Shown: in pieces, positions 23,660 to 32,038 of the stretch
Layout of the letters: the number at the start of each line of letters is the position of its first letter
Numbering within the stretch: position 1 is the first letter of the stretch
Assembly (NCBI GenBank): GCA_050246915.1
Contig: JBFWVD010000019.1
Location: forward strand, 1 to 64,000
From: JBFWVD01 sp050246915
GTDB lineage: Bacteria; Actinomycetota; Acidimicrobiia; Acidimicrobiales; Ilumatobacteraceae
Length of the DNA stretch: 64,000 bases
Direction: 5' to 3'
Made by a program: the position numbers and the translations under genes
Notes under the pieces: model-generated
What the model was told of the DNA's origin: nothing
What the model saw: only the letters and a program-made list of their open reading frames with translations
The model's database searches: none

Positions 23660-25657
23660 ATGAGCCAGATCACGATCTCCCTCCCCGACGGTGCCCAGCG
23701 ATCACTCGACGCCGGTGCCACCGCAGGCGACCTGGCGGCCAGCATCGGTTCCCGTCTGGCCAAGGCAGCCCTCATCGCCGTGGTGAACGGGCAACAGCGC
23801 GATCTGAACCACGTGCTGACGGACGGCGATCAGGTGGCCATCGTCACTGGTGACAGCGAAGCGGGGCGGGAGGTCCTGCGCCATTCGACCTCGCACGTCA
23901 TGGCGCAAGCTGTCACCCAGTTGTTCCCCGGGGCCAAGTTCTCCATCGGGCCGGCCATCGAGGACGGCTTCTACTACGACTTCGAACTCCCCGGTGGCGC
24001 CACGTTCTCCGACACCGATCTGGTGGCCATCGAAGAGCGCATGACCAAGATCATGAAGGCCGATCAGCCGTTCATCAGATCGGAGTTGAGCGCCGCCGAG
24101 GCACTGGAGCTGTTCAAGGCCCAGGACTACAAGTGCGAGATCATTCGACGAGTCACCGAGATGGCATCAGATGCCTCGGCAGCCGACGCGCTCGACGCAA
24201 GTGAAGTTGACGGTTCGGGGTCGGTGAGCGTGTACCGCAACACCGACGAGTTCGTCGACATGTGCCGCGGGCCCCACGTCCCGTCAACCGGGAAGCTCGG
24301 CCACTTCAAGCTGATGAAGGTGGCTGGTGCCTATTGGCGGGGCAACGAGAAGGGCCCGATGCTGCAACGCATCTACGGCACGGCATGGGAATCGAAGCAA
24401 GCGCTTGCCGATCATCTCCATCGTCTCGAGGAAGCGGCCAAGCGCGATCATCGCAAACTCGCCGTCGAACTCGATCTGCTCAGCTTCCCCCACGAGCTCG
24501 GCGGTGGCCTTGCCGTGTGGCATCCCAAGGGTGCGACGGTGCGCAAGCTGATGGAGGACTACTCCCGTGCTCGTCACGCGTCAGGTGGCTACGAGTTCGT
24601 GTACACGCCCCACCTGGCCAACGCCCATCTGTTCGAGACGAGCGGGCACTTGGGGTTCTACAAGGACGGGATGTACCCGCCCATGGAGATGGACAACGGC
24701 ACGTACTACCCGAAGCCGATGAACTGTCCGATGCACTGCCTCATCTTCGGCAGCCGTCAACGCAGCTATCGCGAACTGCCGCTGCGCTTGTTCGAGTTGG
24801 GCACGGTGTACCGCTACGAGCGCGCCGGCACGCTGCACGGACTGCTCCGCATCCGTGGGTTCACACAAGACGACAGCCACATCTTCTGCATGCCCGAGCA
24901 AGCCGCCGGTGAGGTGAAGGGCTTGCTCAACTTCGTGCTGAGTGTGCTGCGAGCGTTCGGTTTCGAGGACTTCGAGGCGCAGCTGGCCACGCGCGATCCG
25001 AACAAGAGTGTGGGCACCGACGAAGGCTGGGCCAATGCCACCGAGTTCCTCCGTCAGGCGCTCGAGACCGAGGGCCTGCCCTATGAGGTCGATGAGGGAG
25101 GTGCCGCGTTCTACGGCCCGAAGATCGACGTGAAGGTGCGCGACGCCATCGGTCGTAAGTGGCAGCTGTCCACCATCCAGTACGACTTCAACATGGCCGA
25201 GCGGTTCGAGCTCGAGTACGTCGGATCCGACAACGCCCGCCATCGCCCGATCATGTTGCATCGCGCCTTGTTCGGTTCGGTGGAGCGGTTCTTCGGCGTG
25301 TTGCTCGAGCACTATGCGGGCAACTTCCCGACCTGGCTCGCCCCGTTGCAGGCTCGCGTGCTGCCAGTGGCCGAGGCCCACGAGGAATATGCAGCCCAGG
25401 TGGCCGCTCGATTGCGATCGCTCGGTTACCGGGTCGACGTCATCGAGGCCACCGATCAGCTGGGCAAACGCGTTCGCAACGCCAAGCTCGACAAGATCCC
25501 GTTCGTCCTCGTGGTCGGCGACGACGACGTCGCGTCGGGGACCGTCGGGGTCAATGCCCGCGGCATCGCCGAAGTCGATCGGGGCGTTCCCCTCGACGTG
25601 TTCATCGAGCGGCTCGCCGCCGACGTGGCGCTCGGCGCATTGCCCAGCGTCGGCTGA
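23660..25657 (+). CDS. thrS: Threonyl-tRNA synthetase
   Basis: Charges tRNA-Thr. The 665-residue class II synthetase contains an N-terminal TGS domain (about 1-62, ITISLPDGAQRSLDAGATAGDLA) and the editing/second additional domain with HSTSHVMAQA and the later DEFVDMCRGPHVP. The catalytic core has motif 2 region LRIRGFTQDDSHIFC with zinc ligands (PMNCPMHC, the His of DDSH) and motif 3 RHRPIMLHRALFGSVERF. The C-terminal anticodon domain ends LPSVG. The ATG at 23660 gives the correct TGS start. It leads the conserved thrS-HIT-pgsA-patA block. Confidence 0.98.
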   Translation: MSQITISLPDGAQRSLDAGATAGDLAASIGSRLAKAALIAVVNGQQRDLNHVLTDGDQVAIVTGDSEAGREVLRHSTSHVMAQAVTQLFPGAKFSIGPAIEDGFYYDFELPGGATFSDTDLVAIEERMTKIMKADQPFIRSELSAAEALELFKAQDYKCEIIRRVTEMASDASAADALDASEVDGSGSVSVYRNTDEFVDMCRGPHVPSTGKLGHFKLMKVAGAYWRGNEKGPMLQRIYGTAWESKQALADHLHRLEEAAKRDHRKLAVELDLLSFPHELGGGLAVWHPKGATVRKLMEDYSRARHASGGYEFVYTPHLANAHLFETSGHLGFYKDGMYPPMEMDNGTYYPKPMNCPMHCLIFGSRQRSYRELPLRLFELGTVYRYERAGTLHGLLRIRGFTQDDSHIFCMPEQAAGEVKGLLNFVLSVLRAFGFEDFEAQLATRDPNKSVGTDEGWANATEFLRQALETEGLPYEVDEGGAAFYGPKIDVKVRDAIGRKWQLSTIQYDFNMAERFELEYVGSDNARHRPIMLHRALFGSVERFFGVLLEHYAGNFPTWLAPLQARVLPVAEAHEEYAAQVAARLRSLGYRVDVIEATDQLGKRVRNAKLDKIPFVLVVGDDDVASGTVGVNARGIAEVDRGVPLDVFIERLAADVALGALPSVG

Positions 25658-25669
25658 GCGTCGTCTCCG

Positions 25670-26224
25670 ATGCTCGAGAACCTGTGGGCCGGATGGCGCC
25701 GTGACTACGTGGAAAGCGCGGTTGACGGGCCGGGGAGCAACTCGATCCAGAGTGGACCCGGGAGCGTCTTCAGCCGCATCCTCGCCTCGGGCCTGAGCGA
25801 TGAGGCGACGCACATCGTGTGGCGTGGTCGACGGTGCTTCGCCATCATGAACGCCTATCCGTACACCAACGGTCACCTGTTGGTGATGCCCTATCGCGAG
25901 ATCGCCGCGCTCGACGCGCTGGGCGAGGACGAGCACGACGAGCTGTGGGACGCGGTGCGAACGGCCGTCGGTGTGGTGAAGTCGGTGTACAACCCCGATG
26001 GGGTCAACGTCGGTATGAACCTCGGTGCGGCGGCAGGCGCCGGTGTGCCCACGCATCTGCACGCCCATGTGTTGCCCCGTTGGAATGGTGACACCAACGC
26101 CATGACGGCCATCGCCGGTGTGCGGGTGATGCCCGAGACGCTCGAGTCGTCGGCCCGACGAATCCGAGAGGGCTGGATTCGTGCCGTCGCGTCGAAGGCC
26201 CCTAGCGTTCTCATCGATGAGTGA
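25670..26224 (+). CDS. HIT-family hydrolase/phosphorylase
   Basis: A 184-residue nucleotide-binding protein with the histidine triad HLHAHVLPRW and the upstream motifs FAIMNAYPYTNGHLLVMPYR and GMNLGAAAGAGVP. Residues and position after thrS match the mycobacterial Rv2613c type, reported as a diadenosine tetraphosphate phosphorylase; that precise activity is inferred. The gene starts 12 bases after thrS and overlaps the following membrane gene by eight bases. Confidence 0.92.
   Translation: MLENLWAGWRRDYVESAVDGPGSNSIQSGPGSVFSRILASGLSDEATHIVWRGRRCFAIMNAYPYTNGHLLVMPYREIAALDALGEDEHDELWDAVRTAVGVVKSVYNPDGVNVGMNLGAAAGAGVPTHLHAHVLPRWNGDTNAMTAIAGVRVMPETLESSARRIREGWIRAVASKAPSVLIDE
26203..26208 (+). 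promoter_or_regulatory. -10 box TAGCGT inside the HIT gene
   Basis: TAGCGT ends eight bases before the ATG at 26217, giving the next gene its own near-leaderless start within the 3' end of the HIT gene. Confidence 0.5.
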
Positions 26225-26768
26225 GACCGACGGCGCCAGTCCCGAACCCGACGCCGCGAGCGCGTCCGATGACGAGATCCGCGACGCGCTGCCCGAAGAC
26301 CTCAACGCAGTGGGTTACGTCGGTGTGTACCAGTTCCCCGACAACAGCCGTCGGCGCATCCCCGGTGTGCTCTACCTCGTGTCGGCCGCCATCTGCGTTG
26401 CCATCTGGGCGTCCAAGAGTGATTCGGCGGTGCTGATCAACGACGGCTTCTTGTGGGTCGGCGTGTTGCTCGCCGCGGTGGGCGTGTTCTCGATCACGTC
26501 GGGTTGGCGCATGCAACTCGATGAGACGGACGCGTTGGTCGCGGCGACCAAGTCCGTGGCGTTCCCCGTGGGGCATGCCTCAGCGCAGTTGGCGTGGCGT
26601 GGGTTGCGCAGTCGTCCGACGTGGCGGATCTTGTGTTACTCGATCGAAGAACCGCCGTTGCGACGTGGGTTCGTGCTCATCGACGCCATCGACGGCGAGA
26701 TCGTCAGCTCGCTCGTCGAGGACAACCCCGAGGACTGGTCGAAGCGCACCGCTGAACCAGCCGCCTGA
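26217..26768 (+). CDS. Two-helix membrane protein, unknown function
   Basis: The 183-residue protein starts at ATG 26217 with an acidic Ser/Ala/Asp-rich tail (about 30 residues). It then has GVYQFPDNSRRRIPG, two transmembrane helices (VLYLVSAAICVAIWA and GFLWVGVLLAAVGVFSIT) and a cytoplasmic alpha/beta-like domain of about 90 residues ending EDNPEDWSKRTAEPAA. I do not recognise it. It takes a place within the thrS-pgsA block, so it may act in the same membrane-lipid context. Confidence 0.75.
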   Translation: MSETDGASPEPDAASASDDEIRDALPEDLNAVGYVGVYQFPDNSRRRIPGVLYLVSAAICVAIWASKSDSAVLINDGFLWVGVLLAAVGVFSITSGWRMQLDETDALVAATKSVAFPVGHASAQLAWRGLRSRPTWRILCYSIEEPPLRRGFVLIDAIDGEIVSSLVEDNPEDWSKRTAEPAA

Positions 26769-26856
26769 CGCGGCCCTGCCCACGGGTGTCACCCGAACCG
26801 TTTGTCACTTTGCGAGGTTTTCGACCACGCGGAGGGTCGAGACGGCAGATGCCGGG

Positions 26857-26862
26857 TACTGT
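26857..26862 (+). promoter_or_regulatory. -10 box TACTGT of pgsA (leaderless)
   Basis: TACTGT, seven bases, then ATG at 26870. Confidence 0.5.
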
Positions 26863-26869
26863 GTGACCG

Positions 26870-27580
26870 ATGTTTGACGGAAACTTCCGCGTTGGGGTCG
26901 ATCGGGCGGTCAAGCCCGTTGGTCAACAACTGCGCCGTATGGGCGTCACCGCTGACCTGCTCACCGGGTTCGGCCTGCTCATCGCCGCTGGCGCCATGTT
27001 CGCCATCGCCAACGGCAAGCTCCAGTTGGGGTTCTTGCTCGTGGTTTTGTGCGCCGTCCCCGATCTGCTCGATGGGGCGGTGGCCAAGGCGTCGGGCACG
27101 TCCGGTCCGCGAGGTGCGTTCTTCGATTCGGTCTCCGACCGGGTCACCGATGGGCTGATCTTCGGCGGCATCGCATGGCATCTGGCGTCGACCGAGAGCG
27201 CCCACATGGCCATGCTCCCGTTCGCCTTGTTCGGGGCGTCCGCGCTCATCTCCTACGAGCGGGCCAAGGCCGAGTCGTTGGGCTTCGATGCCAAGGGTGG
27301 GCTCATGGAGCGGGCCGAGCGCATCATCGTGCTCTGCTTCGGCCTGTTGTTCGACGCGTTGTTGATCCCGGTGCTGTGGGTCATGTTGGCTCTCACCTGC
27401 ATCACGGCTGTGCAACGGTTCGTGAAGGTGTGGCGCCAGGCCTCCAAGCCGCTCCCAGAGCGTCGGGCTCGCCGTCGGCCGAGCACCCGCCGGGTGGCCC
27501 GTACACGCAATGCAGAACGGCAGCGACTGCGTGCTGCCCGGGAACGTCGCCCGCGGTTCGGTCGACACGACAGCGCCTGA
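26870..27580 (+). CDS. pgsA: CDP-alcohol phosphatidyltransferase, phosphatidylinositol-phosphate synthase type
   Basis: Membrane enzyme that joins CDP-diacylglycerol to inositol phosphate. The 236-residue protein has about six helices and the family motif D-x2-DG-x2-A-K-x8-G-x3-D-x3-D, seen as DLLDGAVAKASGTSGPRGAFFDSVSD. Its place between HIT and patA, as in mycobacteria, supports PI-phosphate rather than PG-phosphate synthesis. The C-terminal 45 residues are extremely Arg-rich (RRARRRPSTRRVARTR) and longer than I expect for the family. Confidence 0.9.
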   Translation: MFDGNFRVGVDRAVKPVGQQLRRMGVTADLLTGFGLLIAAGAMFAIANGKLQLGFLLVVLCAVPDLLDGAVAKASGTSGPRGAFFDSVSDRVTDGLIFGGIAWHLASTESAHMAMLPFALFGASALISYERAKAESLGFDAKGGLMERAERIIVLCFGLLFDALLIPVLWVMLALTCITAVQRFVKVWRQASKPLPERRARRRPSTRRVARTRNAERQRLRAARERRPRFGRHDSA

Positions 27581-27601
27581 TCGCCAGACGTCATCTCTCT
27601 C

Positions 27602-28507
27602 GTGACCGAGCGGCTCCCACCGGGTGACGCAGCCGCGTTGGCGGGCTACAAGTTCGGCTCGTTGATGGTCAACGCCATGCCCGAGTCCGTGGCGATGACG
27701 ACAGCTACGGCCGCGGGCCTGGGCTTCTCGGCGGCCATGCGGGGCCGGCGCACCATGATCGAGCGCCATCTGCGACGCGCTGATCCGACCTTGCGTGGCG
27801 CCGCGCTTCGTCGTGCTGTGCACGAGGCGTTCGAGTCCTACGCGCGCTATTGGGTCGAGTCGTTCCGTCTTCCACAACTCAATGCAACCGAGGTTGACGC
27901 GGCCTTCGCCTATCAAGGCTTCGGCTACATCGAGGAGGGTCTTGCCCAGGGCAACGGCGTCATCATCGCCCTCCCGCACCTGGGCGGATGGGAGTGGGCC
28001 GGTCGCTGGATCGCGGATCGAGGGATACCGATCACCGTCGTGGTGGAGGAGCTACGGCCGCGAGAGCTCTTCGAGTGGTTCGTGTCGTTCCGGCGGTCGC
28101 TGGGGATGAACGTGGTGCCGCTCGGCCCTGAGGCCGGCTCGGCGGTGCTGAAGGCCTTGCGCAACAACGAGCTCGTCTGCCTCTTGTCGGACCGGGACCT
28201 CGGTGGCGGGGGAGTGGAGGTCGAGTTCTTCGGCGAGCGCACCAAGCTCCCCGCCGGGCCGGCCACGCTGTCGCTGCGCACCGGCGCGCCGATCTTGCCC
28301 ACCGGGGTGTACTTCCAGGGACGCCGGAACCACTTCGCGCTGGTCGAGCCGCCCCTGGTCATCGAACGCACCGGCAAGCTGCGCAAAGACGTGCAAGTGA
28401 TGACCCAGGCCCTGGCCTGTTCGCTCGAGTCGCTCATCAAACGTGCGCCCAGCCAATGGCACCTGTTCCAGCCCAACTGGCCCAGCGACCCCGGCTACGG
28501 GGAGTGA
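27602..28507 (+). CDS. patA: Phosphatidylinositol mannoside acyltransferase
   Basis: Acylates the 2-linked mannose of phosphatidylinositol mannosides; a peripheral membrane enzyme related to LpxL lipid A acyltransferases. The 301-residue protein has the catalytic HX4E motif in PHLGGWEWAGRW, then the LLSDRDLGGGGVEVEFFG and LSLRTGAPILPTGVY blocks, and ends WHLFQPNWPSDPG. The start is GTG at 27602, 21 bases after pgsA. In mycobacteria pimA follows directly; here it lies about 10 kb further on. Confidence 0.9.
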   Translation: MTERLPPGDAAALAGYKFGSLMVNAMPESVAMTTATAAGLGFSAAMRGRRTMIERHLRRADPTLRGAALRRAVHEAFESYARYWVESFRLPQLNATEVDAAFAYQGFGYIEEGLAQGNGVIIALPHLGGWEWAGRWIADRGIPITVVVEELRPRELFEWFVSFRRSLGMNVVPLGPEAGSAVLKALRNNELVCLLSDRDLGGGGVEVEFFGERTKLPAGPATLSLRTGAPILPTGVYFQGRRNHFALVEPPLVIERTGKLRKDVQVMTQALACSLESLIKRAPSQWHLFQPNWPSDPGYGE

Positions 28508-28548
28508 GCAGCTCGACCGAGACCCGACTCCGATTCGGTGCGGCGAGA

Positions 28549-28554
28549 TACCGT
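28549..28554 (+). promoter_or_regulatory. -10 box TACCGT ahead of an 8-codon mini-ORF
   Basis: TACCGT, six bases (TCGTGC), then ATG at 28561. The spacing is the same as at the leaderless genes of this window, but the ATG opens a short ORF, not the main gene. Confidence 0.5.
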
Positions 28555-28560
28555 TCGTGC

Positions 28561-28587
28561 ATGGGCCCATCGCTGAGTCTCGAATGA
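28561..28587 (+). CDS. Putative leaderless mini-ORF (MGPSLSLE) coupled to the next gene
   Basis: ATG GGC CCA TCG CTG AGT CTC GAA TGA. The stop overlaps the ATG of the downstream gene by four bases (ATGA, 28584-28587), so terminating ribosomes could reinitiate there. The main gene has no good ribosome site of its own. No other support is available from sequence. Confidence 0.4.
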   Translation: MGPSLSLE

Positions 28588-29015
28588 CTCCCGAACAGCG
28601 TCGAGGTACCGCCAAGGTGATCGCCGCGACGGCGGTGGGATCCCTTTGCGTCATCGGCCTCGGGGTGGGAGCGCTCGTGTGGTCGACTGCTGGATCGTCG
28701 CCGCCCGAAGGGGGGCGGTCGATTGTGGCGATCTGTCGGAACCAGACCTCGAGTCTTCGCGCTGCGGTGGAATCGAAGTACTCCGCCGAAGGGAAGTACC
28801 CCGACCATCTCTCGATATTGGTCACTGGACCGGACGCCGAGATCAATGCGCTCGGGGCAACGGCGCCCGGCGGTGGTGCGCTGGGTGAGATCTTCGACGC
28901 CATCGAGTTTTCCGGTGACGGAGATGTCTACGAACTCCGCTATGAGCCCTCGACCGGCCGCGTCTCAGCGAGCACGACCACCGGTGTGCAAGGGGACGAT
29001 GGCTGCCCGAGCTGA
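28584..29015 (+). CDS. Single-pass membrane-anchored protein, pilin-like periplasmic domain
   Basis: A 143-residue protein with a short positive N-terminus, one helix (VIAATAVGSLCVIGLGVGALVW) and an extracytoplasmic domain of about 100 residues. That domain contains an Arg-Ala-Ala-Val-Glu helix, then YSAEGKYPDHL and a closing beta region YELRYEPSTGRVSAS. The helix-then-KYP arrangement resembles minor pseudopilins, but the helix sits behind the membrane segment rather than in continuity, so the comparison is loose. Two Cys (CRN, GCPS) could pair. Function unknown. Confidence 0.65.
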   Translation: MTPEQRRGTAKVIAATAVGSLCVIGLGVGALVWSTAGSSPPEGGRSIVAICRNQTSSLRAAVESKYSAEGKYPDHLSILVTGPDAEINALGATAPGGGALGEIFDAIEFSGDGDVYELRYEPSTGRVSASTTTGVQGDDGCPS

Positions 29016-29039
29016 AGTGGATGGGCAGCCGGGCGAGCA

Positions 29040-29636
29040 TCAATCGCTGATGATCCTCAGCTCGGGCACCGGTCGCTCGGGGACCGGAACATCGCCGATC
29101 AGCCAGCCGAGGTAGATGAGCCCGATCACGGCAGTGCCGGTCTCGAACCCGCACAGTTCGCTGACCACCGGCCAGAGCTCCGGTGAGCAGCTGGACCAGT
29201 ACGAGCCGAGCCCAGCAGCGGTCGCCGCAAGGAGGAGGTTCTCGATCGCTGCGGCCACGGCATCACGATTTTCCGCAGTGACACTCGGACGGTCACCGAG
29301 CACCGATCCCACCGCCAGCACCATCGGAGCGCGCCCGTACTTCGTCCGGTTCTTGGCGATCTTCTCGGCGTCGAACCCGCCGGCGCGGGCCATCTCGTCG
29401 CCGATCACCTGACCGAGATGCGCCCGTCCGTCGCCTTTGAACATCGCGAACCGCCACGGCCAGGTCCGCTTGTGGTTGGGTGCCCACACGGCGGCCGCGC
29501 ACAAGCGCTCGATCAGCTCCATCGGCACCGGGCGCTGCAGGTCCATCCTCAGATTCGTGCGACGTGACGCGACGAGCACTTCGAAGTGGCTGAGCTCGGC
29601 CTGGTCGGCGTCGGTCATGGCGTCGGGGGAGGTCAT
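29040..29636 (-). CDS. Nitroreductase-family oxidoreductase
   Basis: An FMN-binding reductase of 198 residues. The pattern SRRTNLRMD near the start, AAVWAPNHKRTWPWRF, GRAPMVLAVG, and AAIENLLLAATAAGLGSYW match the compact YdjA-like nitroreductases. The ATG at 29636 is assumed; another lies six codons in. It is the last gene of a probable minus-strand unit (response regulator, kinase, apbE, this gene), beginning 28 bases after apbE. The substrate is unknown. Its pairing with an FMN transferase gene is suggestive but not proof of a shared pathway. Confidence 0.87.
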   Translation of the reverse strand: MTSPDAMTDADQAELSHFEVLVASRRTNLRMDLQRPVPMELIERLCAAAVWAPNHKRTWPWRFAMFKGDGRAHLGQVIGDEMARAGGFDAEKIAKNRTKYGRAPMVLAVGSVLGDRPSVTAENRDAVAAAIENLLLAATAAGLGSYWSSCSPELWPVVSELCGFETGTAVIGLIYLGWLIGDVPVPERPVPELRIISD

Positions 29637-29664
29637 ATGGGGGCAGCTTGCCCGCTCGCGGCGG

Positions 29665-30603
29665 TCAACCGCCACCTGCGTTCGTGGTGTGCACCTCGGT
29701 GACCATGCCGTCATCGTGCACCAACCATGCCCGAGCCCCGGCCGCGCCCAACATGGCAGCTCCCTCTCGGGACCCGGCGATGAGCGCGGCCTTCGCCATC
29801 ACCTCTGACCATCCCGCCTCGGGGCCGGCGACGACGACGGCGGCCAGATCGGTCACGGCGCTGGTACCCGTTCGCGGATCGATGAGATGGTGCAGCGTCT
29901 CGCCGGCGCGACGCCAGGTGCGCATCACCTTGGTGCTGGTCACGATGGCACACGGTCCGGAGTCTTCGAGCCGGTGCACGGTGAGCTCGGCCGACTCATC
30001 GAGTGGATGCTCGACGTGGATGTCCCACGCCCCTTCGCTGTCCGGCCCGCGGCCAGCAATACGAACGTCTCCACCGAGGCCGACTGCTGCTCCCACACCA
30101 CCGCGATCGATGGCGCCTTCGGCCACCATGTCCGCAGCCATGCCCTTGCCGATCCCGCCGAGGTCGATGTGCACGCCTGCCGGCAACGATACGGTCTGCT
30201 CGTCGGGATCGATGACGATGGCGGCGATACCCGGAGTGCTCCCGACGCTGTCGAGGGCATCGGAGCGTTCGCGATCGATCTCTCGAAACGTGCGGTCGTA
30301 ACCCAACGCGATGAGAGCATCGAGGATGGTCGGATCGAACAGACCATCGGTGACCCGGTGCATGTCGAGGGCGGCCTGCACCGCCGCGAAGGTGAGCGGA
30401 TGCACGCGGTGGGGGCCTCGGCCCGCGGCGGCGTTGAGCTGTGACAGATCGCTGTCGGGGAGGAATCGACTCCACAGCCGCTCCAAGCGCTCGACCTCGG
30501 CGACGGCCCACTCGGCCAGACCCGAGGGCGCACCGTGCAGCACCAGGTGCGCGTCCGATCCCATTGCTCGGAATTGTCGAACGTCAACTCGACTTGCGGT
30601 CAT
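29665..30603 (-). CDS. apbE: FAD:protein FMN transferase (ApbE family)
   Basis: Covalently attaches FMN from FAD to a Thr in exported or membrane target proteins. The 312-residue protein has RAMGSDAHLVLHG near the N-terminus, LPAGVHIDLGGIGKGMAADMV, the GGDVRIAG strand and the HLIDPRTGTSA motif. The ATG at 30603 has AGGAG eight bases upstream. No signal peptide or lipobox is visible, unlike many bacterial ApbE proteins. No protein with a flavinylation motif is encoded nearby, so its target lies elsewhere. It starts 41 bases after the sensor kinase gene. Confidence 0.9.
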   Translation of the reverse strand: MTASRVDVRQFRAMGSDAHLVLHGAPSGLAEWAVAEVERLERLWSRFLPDSDLSQLNAAAGRGPHRVHPLTFAAVQAALDMHRVTDGLFDPTILDALIALGYDRTFREIDRERSDALDSVGSTPGIAAIVIDPDEQTVSLPAGVHIDLGGIGKGMAADMVAEGAIDRGGVGAAVGLGGDVRIAGRGPDSEGAWDIHVEHPLDESAELTVHRLEDSGPCAIVTSTKVMRTWRRAGETLHHLIDPRTGTSAVTDLAAVVVAGPEAGWSEVMAKAALIAGSREGAAMLGAAGARAWLVHDDGMVTEVHTTNAGGG

Positions 30604-30643
30604 GACCGCACTCCTGACGCCGTCGTCGAGGCCCGCACAGGCA

Positions 30644-31960
30644 TCACGGGTTCTTGGGGGAGCTGCGGCCGAGGACGACGCACACCCGCGCTCCACCTTG
30701 CGGGCTGCGGCCGAGTTCGATGACGCCACCCGAGCGCTCAGCGACGCGCCGAGCGATGTCGAGACCCAAGCCGGTGCCTCGGCTACGCGGACCGCGCCGA
30801 CCCCGCGCCGCCACATCACTGGAGGGAAGTCCGGGGCCCGCATCGTCGACGATGAGTCGGGTCCCGTCGGCCACTCGTTCGACGCTCACCGTGCACGGCT
30901 TCCCCGACGGCGTGTGGTGGAACACATTGCCCACCAGCGCGTCGATGACGGCATCGAGATCTTGGCGGCTGGCCTTCACCAGAGCGGTCGGGGCTGAGAG
31001 CCGGACCGAGACCTCGCGGCCTTGGGCTTGGCCGAGCACCGCCCAGAACGCCATGCGATCACGAACTGCGGTCACCAGATCGGCGCCGACATCGTGGGAG
31101 ATCGGCACGCGCGCCTGGCGGATGACGTTGGTGAGCGATTCCTCGAGCCGATCCAACTCGGCGTTGAGCTGCGCTCGATCGTGATCGTCACCGACCTGTT
31201 CAGTGGCAAGGCGCAGTGCGGTCATCGGTGTGCGGAGCTTGTGCGACAGATCGGCCACCGACTCGCGCTCGGCCTGGAGCAGCTCACCGATGCGTTCAGC
31301 CAACAGGTTCAGCGCGGTGGCAACAGCGGTCACCTCCGGTGTGCCCTCGGTGTCGGCTCGCGCGTTCAGATCGCCGTCGGCGAGCCGCTCGGCCACCTCG
31401 GAGGCCTCACGCAGCGGGCGGGTGATCGAGCGCCCCATCCGATCTCCGACGAGCGCCGAGATGCCGATGAGCAGTACGCCGAGCGAACCCAACGTGGTCC
31501 ACGCCGCAACGACGCCTTTGTGCAGCGTCCCCGAGGGCACGAACACGCGAATGACCGTGGTGCGCACGGTGCCATCGCTCGTGTCGGGAACGACGACGGG
31601 TACGAACACATCAGCCCCGCCGTCGGTGTTGCGGGCAAAGGCTTGTCCGTTGCGGGCCAGAGCCAGTGCGCTGGGGTCGACCTCTCGCTGCCTGGTCCCG
31701 ATGACGGTGTCGTTCTCGTCGGGGAGGATCAACGAGATGACGCCCTCGGAATCGGTCTCTGCTTGCTCGACCGCGCGTGCCAGTTCTTTGCGATCGGTCA
31801 GGTCGGCCACTGGACCGCTCAGACTGTAGGCAGCCGTGGTCGCTCGGTTGATGGCACGGTCCTGTGCGATCGAGCGCACCAGCACCGCGAGCGGGATCAC
31901 GAAGGCCAGCACGACGATCGATGTGATCGCCATCGCCATCAGCACGAGCTGCCTACGCAA
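30644..31960 (-). CDS. Membrane sensor histidine kinase
   Basis: A 438-residue HAMP-containing kinase: helix 1 (about 8-29), an extracytoplasmic sensor of about 120 residues with PDENDTVIGTRQ, helix 2 (about 150-172), HAMP, then the H-box VADLSHKLRTPM with phospho-accepting His240. The N-box is DALVGNVFHHTPSG and the G boxes are DDAGPGLP and GTGLGLDIARRVAE. The H-box has Lys where most kinases have Glu (SHELRTP). The start is TTG at 31960 with AGGA just upstream. It pairs with the response regulator 78 bases upstream. Confidence 0.93.
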   Translation of the reverse strand: MRRQLVLMAMAITSIVVLAFVIPLAVLVRSIAQDRAINRATTAAYSLSGPVADLTDRKELARAVEQAETDSEGVISLILPDENDTVIGTRQREVDPSALALARNGQAFARNTDGGADVFVPVVVPDTSDGTVRTTVIRVFVPSGTLHKGVVAAWTTLGSLGVLLIGISALVGDRMGRSITRPLREASEVAERLADGDLNARADTEGTPEVTAVATALNLLAERIGELLQAERESVADLSHKLRTPMTALRLATEQVGDDHDRAQLNAELDRLEESLTNVIRQARVPISHDVGADLVTAVRDRMAFWAVLGQAQGREVSVRLSAPTALVKASRQDLDAVIDALVGNVFHHTPSGKPCTVSVERVADGTRLIVDDAGPGLPSSDVAARGRRGPRSRGTGLGLDIARRVAERSGGVIELGRSPQGGARVCVVLGRSSPKNP

Positions 31961-32038
31961 TTGATCCTGCTCCCACGTCGCTGTCGATACGGCCCACCAG
32001 TCTCACCGCGGATGGTGATGGGTCGAGTGCCCGCCCGT

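Noticed and set aside
24581..26305. 574-codon minus-strand open frame opposite thrS and HIT
   Set aside because: Covers two certain genes in antisense and has no recognisable protein features.
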